From: Neobacillus citreus
Lineage (GTDB): Bacteria > Bacillota > Bacilli > Bacillales > Cytobacillaceae
DNA length: 64,000 bases
Assembly: GCF_018343545.2 (NCBI RefSeq)
Contig: NZ_JAGYPE020000014.1
Location: forward strand, 1-64,000
Direction: 5' to 3'
In this document: positions 36,148 through 44,994 of the stretch, piece after piece
Position numbering within the stretch: position 1 is the stretch's first letter
Layout of the letters: each line of letters starts with the position of its first letter
The notes under the pieces: generated by a model
Seen by the model: the letters and a program-made list of their open reading frames with translations, nothing else
Database searches by the model: none
Told to the model about the DNA's origin: nothing
Position numbers and translations under genes: made by a program

Positions 36148-38043
36148 ATGGACATTTTAAAAAAAATCGAGAGGTACCGAGAAGAAGAAGAGAAACTGCG
36201 CTGGGAAGGAACGTTTGCTGATTATTTGGAAATGTTAAAGGAAAAGCCATGGGTTGCACAGTCTGCGCATTCTCGAGTTTATAATATGATTAAGGATGCC
36301 GGAATTGAAGAAGTAAACGGGGCGAAGAAATATAATTTCTTTAGCAATGAGTTATTCGGTTTGGAAGAAGCCTTAGAGCGATTGGTGGAGGAATACTTCC
36401 ATCCAGCTGCCAAAAGGCTCGATGTCAGGAAACGGATCTTACTGTTAATGGGACCGGTAAGTGGAGGAAAATCTACTCTTGTAACGATGTTAAAAAGAGG
36501 ATTAGAAAAATACTCCCATAGCGATCGCGGTTCGGTATTTGCCATTAAAGGCTGCCCGATGCATGAGGATCCGCTCCATTTGATTCCTCATCATCTACGT
36601 CAGGATTTCTTTGATGAATATGGAATCAGGATTGAAGGAAATCTATCGCCGCTCAATATGATGCGTTTGGAGCAGGAGTACGGCGGCCGGATTGAAGATG
36701 TTCAGGTAGAAAGAATCTTTTTCTCCGAAGATAAGCGAACCGGGATTGGAACCTTCAGTCCATCTGATCCAAAGTCTCAGGATATTGCCGACTTAACAGG
36801 AAGCATCGATTTTTCAACAATCGCTGAATTTGGTTCAGAGTCTGACCCGCGTGCTTACCGTTTTGACGGGGAATTAAATAAGGCTAACCGCGGGATGATG
36901 GAATTCCAGGAAATGCTGAAATGTGATGAGAAATTCCTCTGGCATTTATTATCGTTAACCCAGGAGGGGAATTTCAAAGCGGGAAGATTTGCGCTCATCA
37001 GTGCCGATGAGCTTATTGTCGCCCATACCAACGAAACCGAATACCGCTCCTTCATCTCCAACAAGAAAAACGAGGCCTTGCATTCACGGATTATCGTCAT
37101 GCCAATTCCGTATAACTTAAAGGCTTCCCAGGAAGAGCGTATTTATGAAAAAATGATCCGCGAAAGTGATGTTTCCGATGTTCATATTGCACCGCATACG
37201 TTAAAGGTAGCATCCATGTTTACGATTCTTACCCGACTAAAGGAACCGAAAAAAGGCGATATTGATCTCATTAAGAAAATGCGCCTTTACGACGGCCAAA
37301 GTGTCGAAGGCTTTAATTCCGCCGATGTGGATGAACTTAAGAAGGAATATCCGGATGAAGGAATGAGCGGAATTGACCCACGTTACGTCATCAACCGAAT
37401 TTCCTCCACCATTATAAGAAAAGAAGTGCCGTCAATAAATGCCTTGGATGTGTTAAGGTCATTGAAGGATGGTCTGGATCAGCATCCGTCGATTACCGCA
37501 GAACTGCGCGAGCGCTATATGAATTATATCTCTTTAGCACGTAAAGAGTATGATAATATTGCGAAGAAGGAAGTTCAAAAAGCATTCGTTTATTCTTATG
37601 AAGAGTCTGCGAAAACGCTGATGGATAATTATCTCGACAACGTCGAGGCTTATTGCAACAAAGCCAAGCTGCGCGATCCATTAACCGGGGAAGAAATCAA
37701 TCCGGATGAAAAGCTGATGCGTTCGATTGAAGAACAAATTGGCATTTCGGAGAATGCAAAGAAGGCCTTCCGTGAGGAAATCTTAATTCGTATTTCTGCT
37801 TTTGCAAGGAAGGGGAAACGGTTCGATTATAATTCCCATGACCGTCTCCGTGAAGCGATCCAGAAGAAGCTGTTTGCCGACCTGAAGGATGTCGTGAAGA
37901 TTACGACTTCAACCAAAACGCCGGATGAGCAGCAGTTGAAGAAAATTAACGAGGTTGTTGCCCGCTTAATTGATGAGCATGGCTACAATTCAACATCCGC
38001 AAATGAACTATTACGGTATGTCGGCAGTTTGTTAAATAGGTAG
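36148..38043 (+). CDS. prkA: PrkA AAA+ ATPase / serine kinase
   Basis: A 631-residue protein of the PrkA family. The N-terminal AAA+ module has the Walker A GPVSGGKST at 102-110; the C-terminal PrkA domain (about 390-631) carries the kinase-homology region. In B. subtilis it is linked to sporulation and spore-coat control, and has been reported to act as an ATP-dependent protease or kinase. GGGGGAGGGCCTT precedes ATG 36148. Length and order with yhbH are typical. Confidence 0.95.
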   Translation: MDILKKIERYREEEEKLRWEGTFADYLEMLKEKPWVAQSAHSRVYNMIKDAGIEEVNGAKKYNFFSNELFGLEEALERLVEEYFHPAAKRLDVRKRILLLMGPVSGGKSTLVTMLKRGLEKYSHSDRGSVFAIKGCPMHEDPLHLIPHHLRQDFFDEYGIRIEGNLSPLNMMRLEQEYGGRIEDVQVERIFFSEDKRTGIGTFSPSDPKSQDIADLTGSIDFSTIAEFGSESDPRAYRFDGELNKANRGMMEFQEMLKCDEKFLWHLLSLTQEGNFKAGRFALISADELIVAHTNETEYRSFISNKKNEALHSRIIVMPIPYNLKASQEERIYEKMIRESDVSDVHIAPHTLKVASMFTILTRLKEPKKGDIDLIKKMRLYDGQSVEGFNSADVDELKKEYPDEGMSGIDPRYVINRISSTIIRKEVPSINALDVLRSLKDGLDQHPSITAELRERYMNYISLARKEYDNIAKKEVQKAFVYSYEESAKTLMDNYLDNVEAYCNKAKLRDPLTGEEINPDEKLMRSIEEQIGISENAKKAFREEILIRISAFARKGKRFDYNSHDRLREAIQKKLFADLKDVVKITTSTKTPDEQQLKKINEVVARLIDEHGYNSTSANELLRYVGSLLNR

Positions 38044-38049
38044 GGGTAA

Positions 38050-38086
38050 AAGACTGGTGGATGTTATTCTGCCAGTCTGTTTTTTT
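38050..38086 (+). terminator. Terminator of prkA
   Basis: A 7-bp stem AGACTGG / CCAGTCT with a 14-nt loop is followed by GTTTTTTTC. Confidence 0.8.
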
Positions 38087-38099
38087 CACTTAATTTTGA

Positions 38100-38155
38100 A
38101 AATTGTCCAGCTACAGCGCCTAGGGGCTCGTCCATTTTCATAGGCGAATGAACCA
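38100..38155. repeat. Fragment of a dispersed Bacillus repeat
   Basis: TTGTCCAGCTACAGCGCCTA and the adjoining GGGGCTCG match a short repeat I recall from many Bacillus intergenic regions. Only one copy is seen here. Confidence 0.5.
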
Positions 38156-38302
38156 ATTGTCAAAATAATTTGTAAATTATTCTCCTTTTCTGCATAGGAT
38201 AAAGTAATCCATACTTCACTTCATTTTTCCATTCGCGTTATTGTATGTTTTTTGATAAAAATGTGTGATTATTTGAAAGATTTCATTAAGGAGGGGTTTT
38301 CA

Positions 38303-39472
38303 ATGTCAGTCAATAACCATCAATTTGTGATTTCGAAAGAAGATTGGTCCCTCCACCGTAAAGGCCACGATGACCAGCAGCGCCATCAAGAAAAAGTCCA
38401 AGAGGCTATTCGCAATAATTTACCAGATCTAATTACAGAAGAGAGTATTATCATGTCTAACGGTCGAGATGTGGTAAAAATTCCGATACGTTCTTTGGAC
38501 GAATATAAAATTCGATATAATTATGATAAAAACAAACACGTGGGCCAAGGTGACGGTGAGAGTCAAGTAGGGGATGTTGTAGCGCGTGACGGATCAAACA
38601 GCGGCCAAAAAGGTCCAGGCAAAGGGCAGGGCGCCGGGGACCAAGCGGGAGAGGACTATTTCGAGGCGGAGGTTTCTCTAATGGAGCTTGAAGAAGCCCT
38701 TTTCAAGCAATTGGAGCTGCCAAATTTAAAGAAAAAAGAAGACCAGGAAAATCTCGTTGAAAACATTGAATTCAACGATATCCGAAAAACAGGGCTGATG
38801 GGCAATATCGATAAAAAGCGGACGATGATGACTGCTTTTAAGAGAAATGCGATGAGCGGGAAACCGGCATTCCATCCTATTTACAAGGAAGATCTGAAAT
38901 TTAAAACTTGGAATGAAGTGGTGAAGCCGGATTCTAAGGCTGTGGTGCTAGCGATGATGGATACAAGCGGTTCGATGGGAATATGGGAAAAGTATATGGC
39001 ACGAAGTTTCTTCTTCTGGATGACCCGTTTCTTACGGACAAAATATGAAACGGTTGAAATTGAATTTATTGCCCACCATACCGAGGCGAAGGTAGTATCT
39101 GAGGAAGACTTTTTCTCAAAAGGGGAAAGCGGCGGTACAATCTGCTCCTCTGCATACAGGAAAGCTCTTGAGATTATTGAAACGAAATACAATCCACGGA
39201 AATATAATATTTATCCATTCCACTTTTCAGACGGAGATAATCTCACATCAGATAATGCGCGCTGCGTAAAGCTGGTGGAGGAATTAATGAAAGTATCCAA
39301 TATGTTTGGCTATGGAGAAGTTAATCAATACAACCGTCACTCTACTCTAATGTCCGCCTACAAAAACATCAAAGATGAGCATTTCCGCCACTATATCCTC
39401 AAGCAGAAAGCAGACGTATTCCACGCGATGAAAAGTTTCTTCCAAAAAGAGGAGAATGAAGTATTTGCATAA
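38303..39472 (+). CDS. yhbH: YhbH sporulation protein (VWA-type)
   Basis: A 389-residue protein. A charged N-terminal region with a Gly/Gln-rich linker (about 85-125) leads to a VWA-type domain with the metal site MMDTSGSMG and a later FHFSDGDN. It matches the DUF444/YhbH family paired with PrkA; the pair appears in sporulation and stress responses. ATG 38303 follows AAGGAGGGG; the earlier ATG 38252 is unlikely. It is separated from prkA by a terminator, so it has its own promoter. Confidence 0.92.
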   Translation: MSVNNHQFVISKEDWSLHRKGHDDQQRHQEKVQEAIRNNLPDLITEESIIMSNGRDVVKIPIRSLDEYKIRYNYDKNKHVGQGDGESQVGDVVARDGSNSGQKGPGKGQGAGDQAGEDYFEAEVSLMELEEALFKQLELPNLKKKEDQENLVENIEFNDIRKTGLMGNIDKKRTMMTAFKRNAMSGKPAFHPIYKEDLKFKTWNEVVKPDSKAVVLAMMDTSGSMGIWEKYMARSFFFWMTRFLRTKYETVEIEFIAHHTEAKVVSEEDFFSKGESGGTICSSAYRKALEIIETKYNPRKYNIYPFHFSDGDNLTSDNARCVKLVEELMKVSNMFGYGEVNQYNRHSTLMSAYKNIKDEHFRHYILKQKADVFHAMKSFFQKEENEVFA

Positions 39473-39473
39473 C

Positions 39474-39504
39474 AAAAGGCAGGTGCCAGACACCTGCCTT
39501 TTTT
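39474..39504 (+). terminator. Terminator of yhbH
   Basis: A 12-bp stem AAAAGGCAGGTG / CACCTGCCTTTT with a 5-nt loop, then TT. Confidence 0.9.
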
Positions 39505-39661
39505 CGTGCAATGAGATGTTGTGGGTTTTTGAATTATCTAAACAATTGAAATTTTTCTTTGAATTTTGACGAATTTGTGATAGTGTAATCTTAAATAAAG
39601 TATTTCCTGCAACAAATAATATAAATGAAGGATTACCTTCATTCCCCAGTGAGGTGATGGA

Positions 39662-40510
39662 ATGGACTCACAATCATTTCAACAAAGGCTTAAAGAAAAA
39701 TTCCCTGATTTGTCGACAGGTCAAAAAAAAGTGGCTAACTACCTGATTGAACATCTTAACCAAGCTGCCTTTAAAACGGCCTTTCAAATCGGCCGTCAAG
39801 CAGCAGTGAGTGAAACCACAGTGATTCGCCTTTCGTATGCATTGGGCTTTGAAAGCTTTAGTGAGATGCAGGCTGTCATTCAAGAAGAGCTGCTCCGCGA
39901 AAATCAAGCTGCCATTGGCGAGCAGACCATTATGCCGATTGGCTCTAGCGACCCTTTTAAGAGAGTCATCTTAAACGAGATTCAGATTTTAAAACAATTG
40001 ATTAATAGAAGAAATGTCCAGGAGATTTGGAAAGCGGTTGATGCGCTTATAAAGGCAGATCAAGTGTTAATCGCCGGACATATGCTTTCCCATGCTGCGG
40101 CCTATTGGTTTTCCTATATGCTTGGTTCAATTAGAGACCATGTAAACTTATGCTCCCCAACAGGGGATTTTATCGAGAAATTATCTAATCTGACCAAAGA
40201 TTCTGTTGTTGTCGTATTTTCCTTCTCAAGGTATTCCACTCAAACCATAAAGCTGGCTGAGTATGTGGCGGAAAATGGAATATGCTTAATTACGGTGACA
40301 GACCGGATGCTTTCCCCAGTTGGGAGAATTTCCGATATTGTCTTGACCACTGAAGAAAATGTCCAGACGGGAAGCAATTCGATTGCATCGGTCATTAGCT
40401 TAGTTGATTTAATTATTGAAGGCATTCATGAAAAAGACCAGGAGCGGATTCGGGCCCATCAGCAAAAATTAGAAGAAATGTATTCAAATTTTAATGTTTT
40501 TAGTGAATAA
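39662..40510 (+). CDS. MurR/RpiR-family regulator
   Basis: A 282-residue protein: an HTH_6 DNA-binding domain (about 1-80, VSETTVIRLSYALGFESFSEM), then a SIS domain (about 125-260, with VVFSFSRYSTQT as the phosphosugar-type loop). RpiR regulators usually sense a sugar phosphate, but several control amino-acid or acyl-amino-acid clusters. It is 33 bp upstream of an M20 deacylase gene and probably regulates that operon. ATG 39662 follows GTGAGGTGATGGA. Confidence 0.88.
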   Translation: MDSQSFQQRLKEKFPDLSTGQKKVANYLIEHLNQAAFKTAFQIGRQAAVSETTVIRLSYALGFESFSEMQAVIQEELLRENQAAIGEQTIMPIGSSDPFKRVILNEIQILKQLINRRNVQEIWKAVDALIKADQVLIAGHMLSHAAAYWFSYMLGSIRDHVNLCSPTGDFIEKLSNLTKDSVVVVFSFSRYSTQTIKLAEYVAENGICLITVTDRMLSPVGRISDIVLTTEENVQTGSNSIASVISLVDLIIEGIHEKDQERIRAHQQKLEEMYSNFNVFSE

Positions 40511-40543
40511 TTCACGAGCAGAAACAGAAATGAGATGTTGATC

Positions 40544-41677
40544 ATGAATCCAATTGATTATATTGAGCAGAACAAAGAATTACTAGTTCAAACCTATCAC
40601 GATTTACATATAGTGGCGGAGCCGAGCTGGGAAGAGAAAAAAACATCACAATATTTAGTGAACCGCCTGAAAAATGCAGGCCTTCTCGTCAAGACGTTTC
40701 CCACCCATTACGGAATTGTCGCCGAGATTCCCGGACAATCGGACGAGATAATCGCTTTAAGAGCAGACCTGGACGCGCTTCTGCAGGAAGTGGATGGTGT
40801 GGTAAAGGCCAATCATTCATGCGGACATGATGCCCACAGTACGATGGCTCTTTATTCGGCCTTGGCTCTAGCTGCGAGTGGCATGAAACCGAAGCATACG
40901 CTAAGATTTATTTTTCAGCCTGCTGAAGAAAAAGGCGAAGGTGCCCTTCAGATGATGGAGGACGGTGCACTAGAACAGGTTAAATTGTTGTTTGGCGTTC
41001 ACCTGCGCCCGCAATTTGAGGTTCCTTATTCGCATGCATCACCTGTGATTATCCACGGTTCTGCGGGGACAGTGAAAGGGACGATTAAAGGCAGACAAGC
41101 CCATGCGGCACGTCCGCAAGACGGGATCAATGTCATTGAAGCGGCGGCGCTGATTGTACAGAAGCTTAAGGGGATTAAGATTGAAACAAAGCTGCCTTAT
41201 TCCATCAAAATGACCCAGCTGTCCACTGATAACGAATCATCTAATGTTATTCCGGAAACGGCGGGCTTTACCATTGATGCCAGAGCCCAGTCCAATGAGG
41301 TTATGGATATCCTAACACAACGGACTCATGAAATCATGGAGCAAGTAATGGAGGAAACAGGTGCTTTTGTTCAGTGGAAGATGGAAGAGTATGTTCCTGC
41401 AGCTGTTAAGAATGAACAAGCTATGAAATTTGCTGAAAACGCTATCAAAGATATTCTTGGGGAACATCAGGTGGTGCCTGTCTGTGTTTCTCAAGGGGGT
41501 GAGGACTTCCATTTTTACACAGTGAAAAATCCAGGGCTTCCTGCTACAATGATTGGATTGGGCTGTGGCCTTGCTCCCGGCCTGCATCATCCAAAGATGA
41601 CTTTTCAATTAGATGCACTGCATTATGGCGCGAAAATCTTAACAAGAACCATAATGCTTGCTTTAGAAGAATACTAA
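40544..41677 (+). CDS. M20-family amidohydrolase (AmhX-like)
   Basis: A 377-residue N-acyl amino acid or peptide hydrolase. Metal-site motifs are IALRADLDAL, HSCGHDAHSTM and FQPAEEKGEGA, with the dimerisation region (about 180-280). It resembles Bacillus AmhX. ATG 40544 is preferred over TTG 40535. It lies between the RpiR regulator and an amino acid permease and upstream of the racemase, pointing to hydrolysis of N-acyl amino acids. Confidence 0.88.
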   Translation: MNPIDYIEQNKELLVQTYHDLHIVAEPSWEEKKTSQYLVNRLKNAGLLVKTFPTHYGIVAEIPGQSDEIIALRADLDALLQEVDGVVKANHSCGHDAHSTMALYSALALAASGMKPKHTLRFIFQPAEEKGEGALQMMEDGALEQVKLLFGVHLRPQFEVPYSHASPVIIHGSAGTVKGTIKGRQAHAARPQDGINVIEAAALIVQKLKGIKIETKLPYSIKMTQLSTDNESSNVIPETAGFTIDARAQSNEVMDILTQRTHEIMEQVMEETGAFVQWKMEEYVPAAVKNEQAMKFAENAIKDILGEHQVVPVCVSQGGEDFHFYTVKNPGLPATMIGLGCGLAPGLHHPKMTFQLDALHYGAKILTRTIMLALEEY

Positions 41678-41692
41678 AAAAAGAGGTGTTTT

Positions 41693-43177
41693 ATGCAAAA
41701 TACTGCTCGTAAAGTAGATGCTGTTGTTCAAGCTTCCCCCCAAGGAAAAGAACATTTAGAACGTAAGCTCAAAACCAGACATTTAACGATGATCGCCATC
41801 GGCGGTACGATTGGTACTGGTCTGTTCCTGGCAAGTGGTGCAACCATACATGATGCCGGTCCTGGCGGTGCGCTTGCAGCCTATATGATCGCGGGAATTA
41901 TGGTTTATTTTCTAATGACCAGCTTGGCTGAAATGGCAGCCCTTATTCCGATTTCCGGATCGTTTTCGACCTATTCAGCAAGGTTTGTGGACCCTGCTCT
42001 TGGCTTTGCGGTCGGCTGGAACTATTGGTACAATAACGCAATCATTCTGGCCTTGGAATTATCTGCGTCTGCATTAATCATGAAATACTGGTTTCCTAAT
42101 ACACCGGGAATCGTATGGAGTGCAAGTTTTCTAGCTATTATTTTTGCCTTAAATATTTTATCTGTTAAAGGATATGGAGAAGCAGAATTCTGGTTTTCAC
42201 TAATCAAGGTTGTCACGATTATTGTTTTCATCGCCATTGGTTTATTAATGATTTTTGGAATCATGAGCGGTCATACTGGCGGATTTGAAAACTTCACAAA
42301 AGGGGAAGCACCATTTAAAGGCGGCCTGTTTGCCATCTTCAGTGTTTTCATGGTAGTCGGATTTGCCTTCCAAGGAACGGAAATGGTCGGTGTTGCTGCG
42401 GGTGAAAGTGAAAATCCTGAAAGGGATATGCCGCGTTCCATCAAACAAATCTTTTGGCGGATTCTTTTGTTCTATGTTCTCGCGATTTTTGTTATTGGTG
42501 CATTAATCAGTTACAAAGATCCAAATTTATTAGGCGGCGATTTGGAAAATATTGCAGTCAGTCCGTTTACACTTGTGTTTAAACACGCAGGATTTGCATT
42601 TGCCGCTGCGGCTATGAATGCTGTTATTCTAACTTCAGTTTTATCGGCAGGGAATTCCTCTTTATATGTAGGCTCTCGTGTCCTTTGGACGCTTGCTGAG
42701 GAAGGCAAAGCACCAAAATTTTTGAAAAAAGTGAGCAAAGGCGGCGTACCGGTTAACGCCATTTATTTAACTACGTTAGTCGGAATGTTATGCTTCCTTA
42801 CGTCCCTGTTTGGCGACGGAACGGTTTATAATTGGTTATTAAATGCTGCAGGTTTGGCAGGATATCTTTCATGGTTAGCTATTTCCATAACTCACTACCG
42901 GTTTAGAAAAGCTTATAAAGCCCAAGGCAGAGCTATGAAAGACTTGCCTTATGTCGCCAAATGGTTCCCATTAGGTCCAATTTTGGCTACAGCATTATGT
43001 TTAGTCGCGATGCTCGGCACCAACTATGGAGCCTTTATTGGCGACAAGATTGACTGGTATGGAATTGCTGTTTCCTACATTGGATTGCCATTATTTATCC
43101 TGGGTTATTTAAGTTATAAAATCACGAAGAAATCGAAAATGGTTCCACTTCAAGAGTGTGATTTCAGCCACGAATAA
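41693..43177 (+). CDS. APC-family amino acid permease
   Basis: A 494-residue permease with 12 membrane segments. The start of the first segment, MIAIGGTIGTGLFLASGATI, and the following ESENPERDMPRSIKQIFWRI loop resemble lysine/basic and other amino acid permeases of the AAT family. It lies 15 bp after the deacylase gene, so it is probably translationally coupled, and may import the (acyl-)amino acid. Substrate specificity cannot be read from sequence. Confidence 0.85.
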   Translation: MQNTARKVDAVVQASPQGKEHLERKLKTRHLTMIAIGGTIGTGLFLASGATIHDAGPGGALAAYMIAGIMVYFLMTSLAEMAALIPISGSFSTYSARFVDPALGFAVGWNYWYNNAIILALELSASALIMKYWFPNTPGIVWSASFLAIIFALNILSVKGYGEAEFWFSLIKVVTIIVFIAIGLLMIFGIMSGHTGGFENFTKGEAPFKGGLFAIFSVFMVVGFAFQGTEMVGVAAGESENPERDMPRSIKQIFWRILLFYVLAIFVIGALISYKDPNLLGGDLENIAVSPFTLVFKHAGFAFAAAAMNAVILTSVLSAGNSSLYVGSRVLWTLAEEGKAPKFLKKVSKGGVPVNAIYLTTLVGMLCFLTSLFGDGTVYNWLLNAAGLAGYLSWLAISITHYRFRKAYKAQGRAMKDLPYVAKWFPLGPILATALCLVAMLGTNYGAFIGDKIDWYGIAVSYIGLPLFILGYLSYKITKKSKMVPLQECDFSHE

Positions 43178-43187
43178 ATTTGCCTGC

Positions 43188-43220
43188 CAAACCGCCGGAA
43201 TCCGGCGGTTTGGTTTTTTG
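43188..43220 (+). terminator. Terminator of the permease operon
   Basis: An 11-bp stem CAAACCGCCGG / CCGGCGGTTTG with a 3-nt loop, then GTTTTTT. Confidence 0.95.
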
Positions 43221-43272
43221 AAAAATTATGAAATAATGAAGGATATACATATCAATGGAGGAGGGGCACTAG

Positions 43273-44379
43273 GTGAAAATAAAACAAGTAATCTTGCGTT
43301 ATTTAAAGATGGATCTGCTTTACCCATTTGTAACAAGTTTCGGGGCAGAGTATGATAAAGATTTTATCCTTGTTGAGATCATGAATGAGGATGGGCTTGT
43401 TGGCTGGGCTGAGAATGTGGCTATGCCGACTCCTTATTATAATGAAGAAACAGTCAAAACCAACTGGCACATGCTGGAGGATTTTCTGATTCCGATTTTA
43501 TTAAATAGTGAAATTCACCATCCAGATGAACTTGCTGAGAAATTTGCTCATATTCGCGGCAACTATATGGCGAAGGCATGCCTGGATATGGCTGTTTGGG
43601 ATTTATACGCTAGAGAGCAAAATGCATCGCTGGCAAGTGTGCTCGGAGGAACGAAAAAAACAATCGATGTGGGCGTGAGTATCGGCATCAAGGATTCCAT
43701 TGAGGCAACATTGGATGTCATTGAACAGCGCCGTGCGGAAGGCTATAAACGCTTTAAGTTAAAAATTAAGCCGGGCTGGGATGTTGAATTAATTGATAAG
43801 GTTCGTAAAGTTTTCCCGGAGATCCCGCTCATGGCGGACGCGAATTCCGCTTACACATTAGCGGATATGAATTTACTAAAAGCTCTGGATGACTATAATC
43901 TTATGATGATTGAGCAGCCTTTGGCGTACAATGATATTATTGACCATGCTGAATTGCAGGCTAACTTAAAAACGCCAATTTGCCTTGATGAAAGCATTCA
44001 TTCGCTTGAGGATACAAAGAAGGCTTTGAAATTGGGAAGCTGTAAAATTATTAATGTAAAGGTCGGCCGTGTCGGCGGTTTAACGGAGGCTAAGAAAATC
44101 CATGACTACTGCCTGGAGCGCAATGTCCAGCTTTGGTGCGGCGGTATGCTCGAGGCAGGTGTCGGCAGGGCCCACAATATCGCCATGACCGCCATGCCTG
44201 GATTTACCCTTCCTGGGGATACAGCCGGTTCGTCCCTTTACTGGGCAGAAGATATCATTGAGCCGGAGGTCATTGCTGAAAATGGAACGATCACCGTTCC
44301 AACTACACCTGGAATGGGATATGAAGTTAGCATGGATAAAGTTAAAAAATATACTTTATATAGCAAGACATATCGCTGA
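43273..44379 (+). CDS. N-acylamino acid racemase / MenC-like enolase
   Basis: A 368-residue enolase-superfamily protein. The KxK motif is K164-I-K166 and the other residues are D189, E214, D239 and K263, matching the Amycolatopsis NAAAR/OSBS numbering. It racemises N-acyl amino acids or makes o-succinylbenzoate. Here the deacylase and permease neighbours favour the racemase role, though dual activity is common. GTG 43273 follows a GGAGGAGGGG site; the terminator just upstream implies a separate promoter. Confidence 0.88.
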   Translation: MKIKQVILRYLKMDLLYPFVTSFGAEYDKDFILVEIMNEDGLVGWAENVAMPTPYYNEETVKTNWHMLEDFLIPILLNSEIHHPDELAEKFAHIRGNYMAKACLDMAVWDLYAREQNASLASVLGGTKKTIDVGVSIGIKDSIEATLDVIEQRRAEGYKRFKLKIKPGWDVELIDKVRKVFPEIPLMADANSAYTLADMNLLKALDDYNLMMIEQPLAYNDIIDHAELQANLKTPICLDESIHSLEDTKKALKLGSCKIINVKVGRVGGLTEAKKIHDYCLERNVQLWCGGMLEAGVGRAHNIAMTAMPGFTLPGDTAGSSLYWAEDIIEPEVIAENGTITVPTTPGMGYEVSMDKVKKYTLYSKTYR

Positions 44380-44471
44380 TAGAAATCGACAGGTTTGGGC
44401 CTGGCGACTCAGATTGTCGAGATTTTTCTCGGCAATTTTTTATTTTGTCTAACCTAAAGGAGTTAGGGTTT

Positions 44472-44597
44472 GGCGAGTAAAATCTTGATTTGGGCGAGTA
44501 AATTTTGAAATCAGGCGAGTAAAAGTCAAAAGTTGACGAGTAAATCCTAGTTTTTGACCAGTAAATCCTCCAATCAAGCGAGTAAATTTTAAAAAGG
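44472..44597. repeat. 21-bp-period repeat array A (6 units)
   Basis: Units start at 44472, 44493, 44514, 44535, 44556 and 44577. Each begins with a GGCGAGTAAA-like core followed by about 11 variable bases. A 21-bp period equals two helical turns or seven codons. The opposite strand is open across it with a [IF]YSPxxx heptad. Confidence 0.92.
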
Positions 44598-44676
44598 TAT
44601 TTTTTAGATCTCATATGTTACCTGTCCAGGCTCGCCGCCTGGCTTTTTGGGGTGAATTCCCCCTGAAAAATAAGTT

Positions 44677-44813
44677 TGGAAAGTAAATCAGGTATTCCGG
44701 TAAGTATATGGCTAAAAAGTGTAAATAAAATCATGAATATCTGGCAAGTATTTCTCCCCATTTGGAAAGTAACCACACCAAATCGGAAAGTATATCCAAA
44801 TAAATGGTAATGC
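44677..44813. repeat. 21-bp-period repeat array B
   Basis: Units begin at 44677, 44698, 44719, 44742, 44763, 44784 and 44805 with a TGGAAAGTA-like core. One 23-bp step (44719 to 44742) breaks the period. The core resembles array A (G-rich start, AGTAA). Confidence 0.85.
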
Positions 44814-44853
44814 GAGGACATTTCCCTCTAAGATTGCTTCGATTATGTCCTTC
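44814..44853. repeat. 40-bp dispersed repeat, copy A
   Basis: GAGGACATTTCCCTC, then a short variable part, then TGTCCTTC. The same layout occurs twice at 53766-53857. It directly follows array B. Confidence 0.75.
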
Positions 44854-44955
44854 ATGTCCTCATGAGGGGCTTAAAAGAATGAGGGGATAAGATGGGCCGC
44901 CATCATCCGAATTTTTTAAAAAGAATCGAGAAATCAATATATTGAAAAGCCAAAA

Positions 44956-44993
44956 ATAAAAGGCCATCGAAAGTTTTTCGACAGCCTTTTATT
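44956..44993 (-). terminator. Terminator of nagE
   Basis: Stem AAAAGGC / GCCTTTT with an inner TCGAA / TTCGA pair; the minus strand continues TTTATTTTT. Confidence 0.8.
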
Positions 44994-44994
44994 T

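Noticed and set aside
43158-43355. 65-codon plus-strand frame
   Set aside because: It lies across the permease terminator and the start of the racemase gene, with no initiation signal.
44472-44813. Short-spacer CRISPR or coding repeat
   Set aside because: Spacers of 11 bases are too short. The minus-strand frames at 44342-44614 and 44618-44821 are open but lack good ribosome binding sites, so I treat them as non-coding for now.
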